A stretch of DNA of 64,000 nt from Sarocladium kiliense (Eukaryota; Ascomycota; Sordariomycetes; Hypocreales; Sarocladiaceae): positions 6,448,001 through 6,512,000 of the forward strand of contig JAUZTG010000029.1 of assembly GCA_030734395.1 (NCBI GenBank), given 5' to 3'. Under the pieces are notes generated by a model. It was not told where the DNA came from, ran no database searches, and saw only the letters and a list, made by a program, of their open reading frames with translations. Shown piece after piece: positions 54,426 to 64,000 of the stretch; the stretch's first letter is position 1, and each line of letters opens with the position of its first letter. The translations under genes were made by a program, and so were the position numbers.

Positions 54426-56624
54426 CTATGCCTTACCCCTCGCGACCGCCTTCTTCTTGCGCACCAGCCGTTTCCGTGCAATCAGCTTTTGCTGCATCTC
54501 CGACTTGGGATCCTCCCCACCATCCTCCTTCTTCACACCCTCCTTCGCCGCCTCAACCCTATCCGCCTTCTTCTTAGCCTTCTTAGCCTGCCTCCTTTGC
54601 TGGCGTTTAGACAGCGTCTTGGTCTCTTCCGGCTCGGGTTTCGCCTCTGCTTCCTCCTTGGCGGCTTTGTCGCCCTTCTTGGAAGGCTGAGAGGACTTTT
54701 CCTCGGTGGCGCGACGTCTCTGCACGACTTGTGCGTTCTCGATGGCGAATTCGACGATGAGACGCTGTTTCTTGCCGGTGTCGCTTTCGAGCTGGAGGCC
54801 GTTGAGGTAGCGGAGACCCATGAGAGCCCAATGATGACTGCAGTACTCGATGAAACCGTATCCACGACTCTTGCCGGCTCCGCTCTGCTCGGGTACCTTT
54901 GAGCCTTGGGCGCTTTCGAAGACGATCTTGGCTTGGCGGACGATACCCTTGCCCTTGAGCTTGCGCTGCTTCTCTTTCTCCCTAGAGTCTGGGCCATCGC
55001 GCGCGTTCTCTTCCTTCGACAAGGGTTGACGACGTCCAGCCCGAACATCCTTTGCAAACTCAACAACAGCCTTGCGAGCTAGCTCCTTGAGCTCCTTGGA
55101 GCCGATGTTGCGGGGAACGTTACGAAGCGCGAGACGGGTTAAGCTGATGTGGAGACTGGGGTTGCTTTGGACCATCTTCTTGCGCTGTTGAGCACTTTGT
55201 ATCCTCATCTGAACCTCAGCTTCTGGGAGGAGCTTATGAAGCGCCGAGTTCTTGCCGATGGAACCTTCATTGAGGAGGTACAGTCTTCGCTTGTCCTTCT
55301 CGTTGCGTTTCGCGATAGATGTGTCTGCCAGCTGACTCGCCTCCTCCTTGTTCACAGCCTGAGCGACCTGAAGAAGACGGCCGTCCAGGGTGTATTTTCC
55401 ATCAGGATCAGCATTCTCATCAAGAAGAATAGAGTGCTTTGTTCCTGGACCGGAGGCAGTCTTCTGGGGCCGCGGTGCGGATCGGACACAAGCCTTGCAG
55501 TCGTCGATGTTGGCAAAGCAGACGAAGCCGGTACCGGCGGGCTTGTCTGTAGCTTTGTCCATGACAACACGGGCGTAGCGGATGGGACCGAAGTGGCTGA
55601 AGAAGCCCTTCAGCTGTTCGTCGGTGGTAGTGAAGGGAAGGTTGCGGACGAACACCGTACATGAGTTGTCTGTAGAAAGCTTTCGTGGTGGCGCCTTGGT
55701 GTTCAGCTTTGCTCCTCCATCCTCGTCATCCTCGTCTTCTTCATCTTCGTCCTCATCCTCCTCATCTTCCATGTTCTGCATGTGGTTCTTCATGAAGTTC
55801 TCGAGATCGGCATCCAAGTCGTCATCCCTCCTCGGGGCGTTCTCGTCCTTCACGTCATCGTTCTCCTCATCATCCTCCTCCTCGTCGTCCGATTCACCCT
55901 CTGAGCTGGTCTCATCATCCTCATCTGCAGCCGCTTCCTTTTCTTGTTGTAAATCCCAGGTCGGCTTGTCGACAGCCCAGTCAACAGCAAGTGTCCGACC
56001 ATCAATCTCCTTTCCATTTACCATCTCCAATGCCTTCTCGGCGTTCTTCTTTCCACGAAGCGTGACGAAACCGAAACCCTTAAGCTTGCCCTTGTTGTTA
56101 GGCAGATCTGCGAACTTGATCTTGCCATAACTCTGGAACAATTGCGCCAACTGAGCCGATGTCTTGATGCTCCAAGGCAGGTTGCGAATGATTAGCTTCG
56201 GGGGCTTCTCGTACTCGTCGCGGCCTGGTGGCTTGCCACTCGGTATCGGCTTAGGTCCTTTGGTACCATCACGTTGTCTTGGTTCGGCGACCTCAAGGCG
56301 AATGCGCCTTCCCTCCCATTCCTTCTTGTCAAGTGCATCCTTTGCTGCGAGAGCGTCCTCGGCGTCAGCGAAGGTAACGAAGCCGAAGCCTCGAGACTCG
56401 TTCGTCTCTTTGTCGACGACGACGGTGGCGTGCTTGACGGGGTAGTGTTCGGAGAAGAAGTCGGTCAAGGTTTCGCTGGTTGCATTGGGTGGCAGTGATC
56501 GGACGAAGAGCGAACGGCGCTCCTCAACCTTTGCCTTCTTGGTCTGTGGTGCGGTCTCGTAGTCGAAGTCGGCGCTCGCCTCGGTGGCAGCGCCATTGCT
56601 CTGGTTGCGAGGACGCTTGCCCAT
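54426..56624 (-). CDS. NOP4: Ribosome-biogenesis RNA-binding protein Nop4 (RBM28 family)
   Basis: Nucleolar protein needed for 27S pre-rRNA processing and 60S assembly. A single exon of 732 residues has four RRM domains. RRM1 (about 37-115) has LFVRSLPPNATSETL and RGFGFVTF. RRM2 (about 143-218) has LIIRNLPWSIKTSAQL and LKGFGFVTL. A very acidic stretch follows (DEDDETSSEGESDDEEEDDE, DEEDEDEDEEDED). RRM3 has CTVFVRNLPFTTTDEQLKGF and GTGFVCF. RRM4 has LALRNVPRNIGSKELKEL and GYGFIEYCSHHWALMGLRYL. The C-terminus is Lys/Arg-rich (KRQQRRQAKKAKKKADR), a nucleolar-type tail. The layout of four RRMs with the acidic insert between RRM2 and RRM3 is that of Nop4/RBM28. It diverges from ADE5,7. Confidence 0.94.
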   Translation of the reverse strand: MGKRPRNQSNGAATEASADFDYETAPQTKKAKVEERRSLFVRSLPPNATSETLTDFFSEHYPVKHATVVVDKETNESRGFGFVTFADAEDALAAKDALDKKEWEGRRIRLEVAEPRQRDGTKGPKPIPSGKPPGRDEYEKPPKLIIRNLPWSIKTSAQLAQLFQSYGKIKFADLPNNKGKLKGFGFVTLRGKKNAEKALEMVNGKEIDGRTLAVDWAVDKPTWDLQQEKEAAADEDDETSSEGESDDEEEDDEENDDVKDENAPRRDDDLDADLENFMKNHMQNMEDEEDEDEDEEDEDDEDGGAKLNTKAPPRKLSTDNSCTVFVRNLPFTTTDEQLKGFFSHFGPIRYARVVMDKATDKPAGTGFVCFANIDDCKACVRSAPRPQKTASGPGTKHSILLDENADPDGKYTLDGRLLQVAQAVNKEEASQLADTSIAKRNEKDKRRLYLLNEGSIGKNSALHKLLPEAEVQMRIQSAQQRKKMVQSNPSLHISLTRLALRNVPRNIGSKELKELARKAVVEFAKDVRAGRRQPLSKEENARDGPDSREKEKQRKLKGKGIVRQAKIVFESAQGSKVPEQSGAGKSRGYGFIEYCSHHWALMGLRYLNGLQLESDTGKKQRLIVEFAIENAQVVQRRRATEEKSSQPSKKGDKAAKEEAEAKPEPEETKTLSKRQQRRQAKKAKKKADRVEAAKEGVKKEDGGEDPKSEMQQKLIARKRLVRKKKAVARGKA

Positions 56625-56964
56625 GTTGGCGATTTAATTTAACCTTGAGAAAATATCAAGGCAAGGACCGCGGCGTGAGCTATGCCGTGGAATGAGAGAT
56701 TGCCTGTGGGTTTTGCAGAGCGTACAAAACGAATGCTGCTGCTGCCACGATAACCTGGCGAGAGCGACAAGCAAATGTCGATGCTGCAGAAAAAAAGTGA
56801 GAGACTGAGAACAGGGTTACGATAAGACGCGGGCGATAAGGACCCTGAAGCCAAGCCCCACCACGCCGTTGTCGGTCGCAAAGCGCATTTTACCCCACGT
56901 CGCCTGGAAAAAAAGTTGCTGGGGGGGAAAGCCTGGACTGACTTTGGTCAGGTCAATCCTTTCG
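56625..56964. promoter_or_regulatory. Divergent promoter of NOP4 and ADE5,7
   Basis: 340 bases (427 if ADE5,7 starts at 57052) between two growth-related genes. Co-regulation of ribosome biogenesis and purine synthesis from one bidirectional promoter is plausible. No specific factor site identified with confidence. Confidence 0.5.
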
Positions 56965-59403
56965 ATGGATCAGATCACTTCGACAATCACCCCAATTGAC
57001 CGTCCCGAGAAACGATTGAAGCGGGATCACGATTCCGCTACCTCCTCAGTTATGGCGGATCTCCGAATCTTGCTCATCGGCAACGGTGGCCGTGAGCATG
57101 CCCTTGCGTGGAAGCTGAGCCAGTCACCCCGCGTCGAGTCCATTTTCGCGGTTCCTGGCAACGGAGGCACTGCGACTTGCCAGAAGGTCACCAATGTTAC
57201 ATCCGTCTCGGCTGAAGATTTCCCCGGTCTCGTTCAATTTGCTCAGTCCAATGGCGTCAACTTGGTTGTTCCTGGTCCGGAGGCGCCCCTCGTTGATGGC
57301 GTGGAGGGGTTCTTCAAGAAGGCTGGCATCCCCTGCTTCGGCCCCTCCAAGGAGGCTGCCAGGCTCGAGGGTAGCAAGACATACTCCAAGGACTTCATGA
57401 AGAAGTACAACGTCCCGACTGCCGCATACGAGAACTTCTCCGACTACGAAAAGGCGGTCGCATACATCGACGCTGTCAACCACGATGTGGTCATCAAGGC
57501 CACTGGACTGGCAGCTGGCAAGGGTGTTATTCTGCCTACGACCAAGGACGAGGCTAAGGAGGCCCTGAAGCAGATTATGGTGGACAAGGCATTCGGTGAT
57601 GCTGGATCTGAAGTTGTCATCGAGGAGCTGCTCCTTGGTGATGAGCTCAGCGTTCTCACTTTCTGCGACGGCTACACCATCAAGTCCCTCCCTCTCGCAC
57701 AAGACCACAAGCGCATCTTCGACGGCGATCAAGGTCCTAACACTGGCGGTATGGGCTGCTACGCTCCTACAAACATCGCTACCAAGGAGCTCACCGACAG
57801 GATCGACCGTGAAATTCTGGAGCCTACCATTGCTGGTATGCGCCGGGAGAAGCAGCCTTTCCGTGGTGTGCTCTTCACTGGTCTTATGATCACCAGTGCT
57901 GGACCAAAGGTTCTCGAGTACAACGTTCGCTTCGGTGACCCTGAGACGCAGACTGTCCTGCCTCTTCTGTCTGCTGATACTGATCTGGCTGAGGTCATGT
58001 TGGCTTGCGCCGAGGGCTACCTGGACAACTGCAACCTCACTATCGAGAACAAGTTCAGCGCTACTGTTGTTCTCGCTGCTGGTGGCTACCCAGGCTCATA
58101 CGCTAAGGGCACACCGATGACTGTCGTCTCGCCCCCTACCGGCAGCACCATCTTCCACGCCGGCACAAAGCTTGATGGTGAGCAGCTCAAGGCCTCCGGC
58201 GGCCGTGTCATCGCCATCAACTCTGTCGGTGACTCTCTCCGTGCTGCCGTCGATGCTTCATATGCTGCTCTCTCAAACAAGGTCATCGACTTCGAGGGCA
58301 TGTTCTACCGCAAGGACATTGCTCACCGTGCTTTCCGCTCTGTCGAGAAAGCCGCGATGACCTACGCTCAGGCTGGTGTTGACATCAAGGCTGGCAATGA
58401 CTTCGTCGACAAGATCAAGAAAGCCGTCGCAAGCACAAAGCGCGCTGGCGCTGATGCAGAGATTGGTGGCTTCGGCGGCGAGGTCGACCTATCACAATGC
58501 GGTTACCCTGATGCTCCCATCATCGTGGGTGCTATCGATGGTGTTGGCACCAAGCTCATGATCGCTCAATCTATGAAGAAGCACGACACTGTCGGTATCG
58601 ACCTTGTGGCCATGAACGTCAACGATCTGGTTGTCCAGGGAGCTGAGCCACTCATGTTCCTCGACTACTACGGCTGCAGCAAGCTGGATCTTTCTACCGC
58701 TGCTGACTTCGTGGAGGGTGTGGCTACTGGCTGCAGGCAAGCTGGCTGCGCTCTCGTTGGCGGCGAGACGGCTGAGATGCCGGGCATGTACCAGGCTGAC
58801 GACTATGATGCCGCTGGTTGCGCTGTCGGCACCGTCACCAAGGCCAGCAGACTCCCGCGTCTAGATGCCATGACTGAGGGAGATGTCCTTCTTGGTCTTG
58901 GCTCAAATGGCGTTCACTCCAATGGCTTCTCTCTTGTGCGCAGGATCGTGCAGAGCGCTGGTCTCAGTTACACTGATACCGCTCCTTGGGATGCCTCTTC
59001 AAGTGTTGGCGTGTCACTCCTGACACCCACTCGCATCTATGTCAAGTCTCTCCTCCCCACTCTCGCTCAGATCAAGGGTCTCGCACACATCACAGGCGGC
59101 GGCCTCATTGAGAACGTCCCCCGTATGCTCCCTGATTCCCTTGCGGCTGAGATCACCTACGGCAGCTGGACCATCCCCGCTGTCTTCCAGTGGCTCAAGG
59201 AGGCCGGCAACGTCGCGCCGGTGGAGATGTGCCGTACTTTCAACGCTGGTATTGGCATGGTTGTTGCTGTCGATGCTGCCTCTGCTGCTGGCGTCAAGAA
59301 GGCGTTGGCGGACAGTGGTGAGCAGGTCTTTGAGATTGGCAAGCTTGTGAAGCGTGAGGGTGGCGAGGGCTGCGTGGTTAAGAACCTTGAGGCGTGGAAA
59401 TAG
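56965..59403 (+). CDS. ADE5,7: Bifunctional GAR synthetase / AIR synthetase (Ade5,7)
   Basis: Catalyses steps 2 and 5 of de novo purine synthesis in the cytosol. A single exon of 812 residues from ATG at 56965; ATG at 57052 (MADLRILLIGNGG, 783 residues) matches the usual family start and may be the main one. The GAR synthetase half shows LIGNGGREHALAWKL, VVPGPEAPLVDG, KATGLAAGKGVILP (ATP-grasp), DGDQGPNTGGMGCYAP and EYNVRFGDPETQ. The AIR synthetase half starts near residue 460: YAQAGVDIKAGNDFVDKIK, IGGFGGEVDLS, IVGAIDGVGTKLMIA, GGETAEMPGMY, LGLGSNGVHSNGFSLVR and HITGGGLIENVPRMLP. Both halves look complete with no frame break. The N-terminal extension from the earlier ATG is basic (PEKRLKRDHD). 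Confidence 0.95.
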   Translation: MDQITSTITPIDRPEKRLKRDHDSATSSVMADLRILLIGNGGREHALAWKLSQSPRVESIFAVPGNGGTATCQKVTNVTSVSAEDFPGLVQFAQSNGVNLVVPGPEAPLVDGVEGFFKKAGIPCFGPSKEAARLEGSKTYSKDFMKKYNVPTAAYENFSDYEKAVAYIDAVNHDVVIKATGLAAGKGVILPTTKDEAKEALKQIMVDKAFGDAGSEVVIEELLLGDELSVLTFCDGYTIKSLPLAQDHKRIFDGDQGPNTGGMGCYAPTNIATKELTDRIDREILEPTIAGMRREKQPFRGVLFTGLMITSAGPKVLEYNVRFGDPETQTVLPLLSADTDLAEVMLACAEGYLDNCNLTIENKFSATVVLAAGGYPGSYAKGTPMTVVSPPTGSTIFHAGTKLDGEQLKASGGRVIAINSVGDSLRAAVDASYAALSNKVIDFEGMFYRKDIAHRAFRSVEKAAMTYAQAGVDIKAGNDFVDKIKKAVASTKRAGADAEIGGFGGEVDLSQCGYPDAPIIVGAIDGVGTKLMIAQSMKKHDTVGIDLVAMNVNDLVVQGAEPLMFLDYYGCSKLDLSTAADFVEGVATGCRQAGCALVGGETAEMPGMYQADDYDAAGCAVGTVTKASRLPRLDAMTEGDVLLGLGSNGVHSNGFSLVRRIVQSAGLSYTDTAPWDASSSVGVSLLTPTRIYVKSLLPTLAQIKGLAHITGGGLIENVPRMLPDSLAAEITYGSWTIPAVFQWLKEAGNVAPVEMCRTFNAGIGMVVAVDAASAAGVKKALADSGEQVFEIGKLVKREGGEGCVVKNLEAWK

Positions 59404-59797
59404 ATGATGGGGTAGTATCCTCTTGGACTTCAAGTTGGATTTTGTTATGATGACTTTGCAATGGAATAGACAAAAAGTTCTTCTCGAAAATCCCGCTTGC
59501 AATCATCTCATCGAACCATGTATGACTGATGGATGAAATATTTGTAACTGCCGTGAGCAGCACCGATTACCCAGCTGCGTCTGGTTCTTTGTTGCTAATG
59601 GAAAGCTCTCGGTGTGATATCACGACGAAATAAAAAAATATGATATACTATCTATACATTAATCTTGCTTCAGAGCAAACTGTCTATGTTTCTAGTCTAT
59701 CTTAGTCGCATCGGGTGTATCCTCCCTTGGGGCCGCGTCTTTTCTCATGTCACGCGGCTGTAGCCCCTTCTCCAGGCTGAAACTTATCATACATCGT
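59404..59797. other. Convergent intergenic region
   Basis: Between the 3' ends of ADE5,7 and the MFS transporter gene. AT-rich around 59600-59700; nothing recognised. Confidence 0.45.
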
Positions 59798-61175
59798 TCA
59801 AGCCTTTGCCAGTAAGCGCAGCCCCGTCAGTTTCATACGCGAAAATACAGCAAACAGTGTACCCGCCAAGATCAGCACGCCACAGAAAATAATCAAGCCT
59901 GAGAAGCCATTCTTGCTGATAGCTCCGGCAATGGGGCTGCCAGTGAGCGCACCAAAGGCCGAGAAAGCGTACAAGCTTCCTGTCCGAGTACCCATCTGCT
60001 TCACATCGGAAATTGAGGCAACCATGGCTGGAATGATGGAGAATGTGCAGCCTGATGTAAATCCGTATAAGACGGAGTAAACGATGGCGCCGGCAGTCGA
60101 TTGAGCACCAAGCCAGACTGCGAGTGTGAAGATGCCGCCGAGACCGGTCATGACGATGAACACATTGAAGACACCGTACCGATCGCCGAAATATGCAGGC
60201 ACGATTCGGCCAAAGGTGGACGAAGCATTGATGATGGCCACGAGATAACCTGAGAGACTCGCCGACATGCCGTTCGCCCGCGCCTGGACAATGATGAAGG
60301 CGAATGGTATGAAGCCGCCCAGGTAGGTGAGGAAACTGGCGAAGGTCACCAGGGAGAAGACTGGTTCTGCGAATGGAGTGAAGAAGTCTTTCAAAGCGAA
60401 AGGTCGTTTGGAGGGCGGGAGTCGGGACTTGACGGTCAGGTTACCGATGATCAGAATCCCAAGAAGCATGAATGCGACGACTCGGATGGTCCAGCCGAAT
60501 CCAAGGGGACCGACGAGGCGGTTCACCATGATCGGTAGGATGACGCCTCCCACGCTGGACCCAGAGACCATGATACCAATAGCCAGAGCTCGATGGCGGA
60601 GAAACCACGTTGCCGCCGCTGTCACGGACGGGAAAAAAAGGAAACTGCATCCGATGGCGCTGCAGAGAGACTGGGCAAGGAATAGCTGGTAGTATTTCTT
60701 GGACAGAGACATCATCATGAGACCGAAGATGTGGAGGAACGTTCCAATGAGGATGGGGACTCTGGGACCGTAGTAGTCGGTCAACTTGCCGACGATGGGC
60801 CCGCAGAAGAACATCATGAAGGACTCGGTGGAGGGGATCCATGCGATAGTGCTGGATGAGTAGGAACGAAGCTGGTTCTCTTCGTAGTATGCTTGGAAGA
60901 TGCCGATGCCTACTTTATTAGTATTTTCTGTATTTCCTTTTTAAAGAGTGTTAGAGAGACTCCTTACAATTAATCCAGCCAAAGCTGGCAAAGATGGTGC
61001 AGAAGCCACCCAGGACAACGAGCCATGCTCGCAGCCCTCCATCTGGGAACGAAGCAGGGTCGGGTCCTAGCGGTACATGCGACTCTCGGTCGTGCTTTTC
61101 GGAATTGGCCACCGTCTGGCCATTGGGAGGCAAAGGCAGCGATTCGGTGGCCGTGTCGTCTGATGTTGCGTCCAT
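59798..61175 (-). CDS. MFS transporter, monocarboxylate (MCT/riboflavin) type
   Basis: Exons 60968-61175 and 59798-60909, with a 58-base GT-AG intron (phase 1), give 439 residues. The N-terminal tail is hydrophilic, then PDGGLRAWLVVLGGF, the MCT-family opening (DGG-x-AW). FASFGWINCIGIFQAYYEEN forms across the splice, followed by STIAWIPSTESFMMFFCGPI, VGKLTDYYGPR (motif A) and CSFLFFPSVTAAATWFLRHR. Second-half helices include FASFLTYLGGFIPFAFIIVQ and VYSVLYGFTSGCTFSIIPAM, then GSPIAGAISKNGFSGLIIFC. Eleven to twelve helices can be counted. The family carries monocarboxylates, riboflavin or unknown solutes in fungi, so the substrate is open. The Zn2Cys6 gene 423 bases upstream on the same strand may regulate it. 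Confidence 0.9.
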
Positions 61176-61598
61176 ATTTACTATTGGTATTGCAAAAGGG
61201 ATGTGTGCTTGCTAGAAACCTGACACGGCAGCAGAAAACAGATCCTTTATAGATCGACTTACACCAGCATCCACCAGGATGACCGATGACTGTGCTCCAG
61301 CCGAACTGGGTCCCTTGGTTAATGGTGCTAGGCCGTGAGCTGCACCGTCCTTCGAGATGCACGTGACCTCGTCAGGATGCTACCGCATTGGGAATACCGA
61401 CGAGACATCTTGCCAGGGATTGACCACCAAGCCCACTGCAATTGTCGACAGCGTGCGCTGCTTTGAGGTCGACCGAGTTCTGGATTTGTAATGTCCTATT
61501 GCTAATCAGGAGCGATTTCCAGCGATGGCGTCTTGTGTTAGTAGTGTGCATCCATGAAGCTGTGGGAATGTGCCTGACAGCTGGATACGAGACTCCTC
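61176..61598. other. Intergenic region upstream of the MCT-type transporter
   Basis: Between the transporter start and the 3' end of the Zn2Cys6 gene, both minus strand. It must hold the transporter promoter; no specific site assigned. Confidence 0.4.
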
Positions 61599-63077
61599 TC
61601 ACGCTCGGAAGTCCAACAACTGAACCGTGAACTTTTCGCCCCGCTGATTCGTCATATGAGGGATGTTCTGGCACCATGTCAGCTCGCGCGACATTTTCTG
61701 CTCCGCGAAATACCGCAGCAGGACTCCTCTAGCGTAAGTCATGCTCTGTGGTCCGATCGAACCCATCTCCTCCCGGTGCGTGTACTCAATACATTGGCAA
61801 AGGAGGCCAGCTCGTCGCTTTGCTTCCACGATGATTGCAATTTGCGGAGATGTGTGTTTGAACAGTTTCTTGTCGAGGAATCCCCAAACGGACTCCAGTG
61901 AAGGTGGCTCGTTCGCTGCCTTGAGTAAGCTCGTGACCATCGCCAAGGTTTGCAGCGTCGCAGCCCAGAAGATGATCAAGCAGGAAGCGATTTGCAAGGC
62001 GGGGAAGTCGAGAACTAGAGGGTAAAGCGGTTCGTCGTGGCCGTCATCTGCTGGGTTAGACAGTTGAGAAGGCACGAAGCTGTACGGAACAACGGCGATT
62101 CGGGTTCGAAAGCGTCGCTCCCAGCCGTAGACCAGGTTCAATATACGTAGCATGGAAGAAACAGGGTCTTCGAATGTGTCAGGGCTGTGAAACAGCGTAG
62201 GGAGATCGGAAATTATGTCCAGCAAATCATCAAGAGGGTCATCTTCAAGCCGGTTAGGCATGATGGTGCGCCACTGCGCTGCCGTGACGCTGCTTCGTGT
62301 TTGACTCATCATGCCGGTCAAAACGCTCACCACGCGCGCTCGTGCACATAGATGTGTCCAGACCTCAGCTGAGGCTCCCTGATGATCGAAGTCGACGCGG
62401 AATCGAAGAAGCTCCGCCATGCCTTGCACATGGGCTCGCCAGCCTGAGGTCAACGGACAGATGAACAGCTCGCATGTCGACAAGGCCACGATGGATGAAA
62501 GCAAGCACGCCAGATTGTCTGGATCGACGCGCTGGAGACCAGCGGCAAGCCTGGACAATCCGCTGCTGTAAACTTCCAGGGCTTGGTCCAGGGTGATGTC
62601 GCCGTGCTGGGTGATGTACAGCTGAGCAGCACAAAGCGCCAGCAGAGAAAGGTCAAGAGTCGAGCTCTCCTGCACGCAATTGCACACCGTCGTGACCCAG
62701 AAGCTCGTCCCGATGGCTAGCGACTCGTCCGCCATGCCCTTCCGCGGTAGATAAAGCCGTCGCAGGATGCGAAAAGCCATAGTCCGGAAATCACGGGTGG
62801 AGTAGCTGGAGGACGCGAAGGCGCGAGACATGTTGCGGTAGTCGTCAAGAACATCTTGAATCGCCTCGTCTGAGTCGCCGGGCGCGGCGATGACATCCCG
62901 TGCGGTCGTCAATGGGTTTGTGACAGTCCGGTTGACGAACAGGGCGCGGCGGTTGTAGCCAGGGCATTCGATTCCAGCTTTCTGACACCGGAGGCAGCGT
63001 GGACGCTCAAAGCCGCACGCGACACGACGTTTTCTGCAACTGTGGCACGCTTTGGACTTGCCTGCGACGCCGACCAT
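61599..63077 (-). CDS. Zn2Cys6 transcription factor (Fungal_trans_2/DUF3468-like)
   Basis: Single open frame of 492 residues from ATG at 63077. The zinc cluster is at the N-terminus: CHSCRKRRVACGFERPRCLR then C...C, spacing CX2CX6CX6CX2CX6C, followed by the typical PGYNRRALF. Such proteins with CPGY after the cluster usually carry the Fungal_trans_2 region. Here this may be STLDLSLLALCAAQLYITQH, LSSIVALSTCELFICP and GWRAHVQGMAELLRFR, all helical and with the usual small-residue pattern. No intron is required, but small in-frame introns cannot be excluded. It is co-oriented with and upstream of the MCT-type transporter, suggesting a regulator-transporter pair; the ligand is unknown. Confidence 0.88.
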   Translation of the reverse strand: MVGVAGKSKACHSCRKRRVACGFERPRCLRCQKAGIECPGYNRRALFVNRTVTNPLTTARDVIAAPGDSDEAIQDVLDDYRNMSRAFASSSYSTRDFRTMAFRILRRLYLPRKGMADESLAIGTSFWVTTVCNCVQESSTLDLSLLALCAAQLYITQHGDITLDQALEVYSSGLSRLAAGLQRVDPDNLACLLSSIVALSTCELFICPLTSGWRAHVQGMAELLRFRVDFDHQGASAEVWTHLCARARVVSVLTGMMSQTRSSVTAAQWRTIMPNRLEDDPLDDLLDIISDLPTLFHSPDTFEDPVSSMLRILNLVYGWERRFRTRIAVVPYSFVPSQLSNPADDGHDEPLYPLVLDFPALQIASCLIIFWAATLQTLAMVTSLLKAANEPPSLESVWGFLDKKLFKHTSPQIAIIVEAKRRAGLLCQCIEYTHREEMGSIGPQSMTYARGVLLRYFAEQKMSRELTWCQNIPHMTNQRGEKFTVQLLDFRA

Positions 63078-63757
63078 GCTGTGGACATGTGAGATTCATG
63101 GACGCAGAAATGTATTGGCTTCGACGCTGGTTCTGGAAGTACTGGTGTTTTGGTGAAGTAACGATTGAGTGTGTGGTGCCCCGGTTGTGACAGTAACAGC
63201 GGGGAATGGTGTATTTACGGTATCGCTTTTTGGGGTTCAGGGCAGTGGCAGCCAGGAAATAAGGTAAGCAATGGGGCAGATGATAGACCACGGAATGCTG
63301 GTCAACAGGTGCCTAATGGTCGTAACGTGTGTGTTTTTTGCAAGACTATTACTGGCAACAGTCATCTCTAGCTGAAGGAGGGAATTCAGCCATTCATCGT
63401 TGCACTTGTAGCTCTTCTACAGACATGGAAGGTGACACCTCCAAGGAGCCATTTATAGGCATCAAATTTTACAATATCTACAAACTTACTTTGGTCAACT
63501 AAAGCAAGTCTATAAGGCCTGCTACTATTCTGCAGCGTACGTGCATAGTGTAAGGAAGGAAGCCTAGGTATTAATCATGCAATACAGGTGTCCACAGCTT
63601 ATCTGCACACTGTTCGAAGGTGGCGTACTGTTGACCTGCGTCTTCATTACACGCCGACTTTATGAACAGATAAGTGTAGTGACTTTCATGTTAGCTCCTA
63701 AGACATTGCTGTCTAGGCCGGTTGACGATCAAATGGGCGTTGTCTTAGCATGTGCAG
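63078..63757. other. AT-richer intergenic region
   Basis: Upstream of the Zn2Cys6 gene; 63380-63760 is noticeably richer in A and T than the rest of the window. No gene recognised; the change in composition may mark the start of a repeat-like region. Confidence 0.4.
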
Positions 63758-64000
63758 TCACAATATCAGAGCCGCGATAGCGGGGAAAGGTAGCATCGTT
63801 TTCCGAGGTTTCAAGGCAGCGGCTGCCGGAACCCAAGCAATAGGGTCCCTGTATAGCTTATCAACCACGGCGTGCTCGGCCTGTCTCGCAGAAGAGCGTC
63901 TAGGGATCATCTGACAGTTGGAATTTGTGTGCTTCTTCAAAAGATATTCTAGATCCTTAGCTTTGCTAACAGTCTTGCTTATACCAATCAAACGTCTTAT
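63758..64000 (-). CDS. Open reading frame running off the right edge, unrecognised
   Basis: The minus-strand frame is open from base 64000 to the stop at 63758 (80 codons) without a clear ATG inside the window. It contains LIGISKTVSKAKDLEYLLKK and ends LKPRKTMLPFPAIAALIL. It could be the 3' end of a gene or of a degraded mobile element, or chance. No family recognised. Confidence 0.2.
   Translation of the reverse strand: MRRLIGISKTVSKAKDLEYLLKKHTNSNCQMIPRRSSARQAEHAVVDKLYRDPIAWVPAAAALKPRKTMLPFPAIAALIL

Noticed and set aside
54225..54902. 225-codon plus-strand open frame
   Set aside because: Antisense to the NOP4 3' half; Leu/Arg-rich shadow composition.
57124..57732. 202-codon minus-strand open frame
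   Set aside because: Antisense shadow of ADE5,7.

Overview
The window is nuclear DNA from a filamentous ascomycete (Pezizomycotina; Dothideomycetes is a plausible but unproven guess). The evidence is the family content (ATG15 lipase with Thr-rich CETPGW repeats, fused ADE5,7, Zn2Cys6 regulators, NIPA-type transporter, Pob3, Nop4), the short GT-AG introns of mostly 53-95 bases, tiny first exons, and genes on both strands with 0.3-1.5 kb spacers. I built the exon models by hand from reading frame, splice signals and family conservation. No transcript data or searches were available.

Left part (1-26.7 kb), mostly conserved housekeeping genes: a partial kinetochore MIND subunit (Mis12/Mtw1); a proline-rich protein with APPPK repeats; TCTP; sphinganine C4-hydroxylase (SUR2); an unrecognised protein whose reading frame needs a spliced-out stop; a glycogen-binding-domain (CBM48-like) protein with a 547-base first intron; the SWR1 subunit YL1/Swc2; the vacuolar lipase ATG15; the FACT subunit Pob3; and a CRIB-motif protein.

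Middle: about 10.2 kb (26.7-36.9 kb) without any gene I can recognise, then a NIPA-type magnesium transporter.

40.2-53.1 kb is the most interesting stretch. It holds a lactose-permease-type sugar transporter, a divergently transcribed Zn2Cys6 regulator, a secreted cellobiose-dehydrogenase-like flavoprotein (AA3/GMC, no haem domain), a secreted GH5 mannanase-type hydrolase and, divergent from it, a GH2 beta-mannosidase with no signal peptide. Together these read as a compact beta-mannan (or mixed beta-linked oligosaccharide) utilisation cluster. The GH5 enzyme would cut polymer outside the cell, the permease would import short sugars, the GH2 enzyme would hydrolyse them inside, the flavoprotein would oxidise sugar ends outside, and the local regulator would control the set.

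Right part (53.4-64 kb): an unrecognised protein, the ribosome-biogenesis factor Nop4, the bifunctional purine enzyme ADE5,7, and a co-oriented pair of a monocarboxylate-type MFS transporter and a Zn2Cys6 regulator. An AT-richer end follows, with a low-confidence open frame running off the edge. I found no rRNA, tRNA, CRISPR array or intact transposon.
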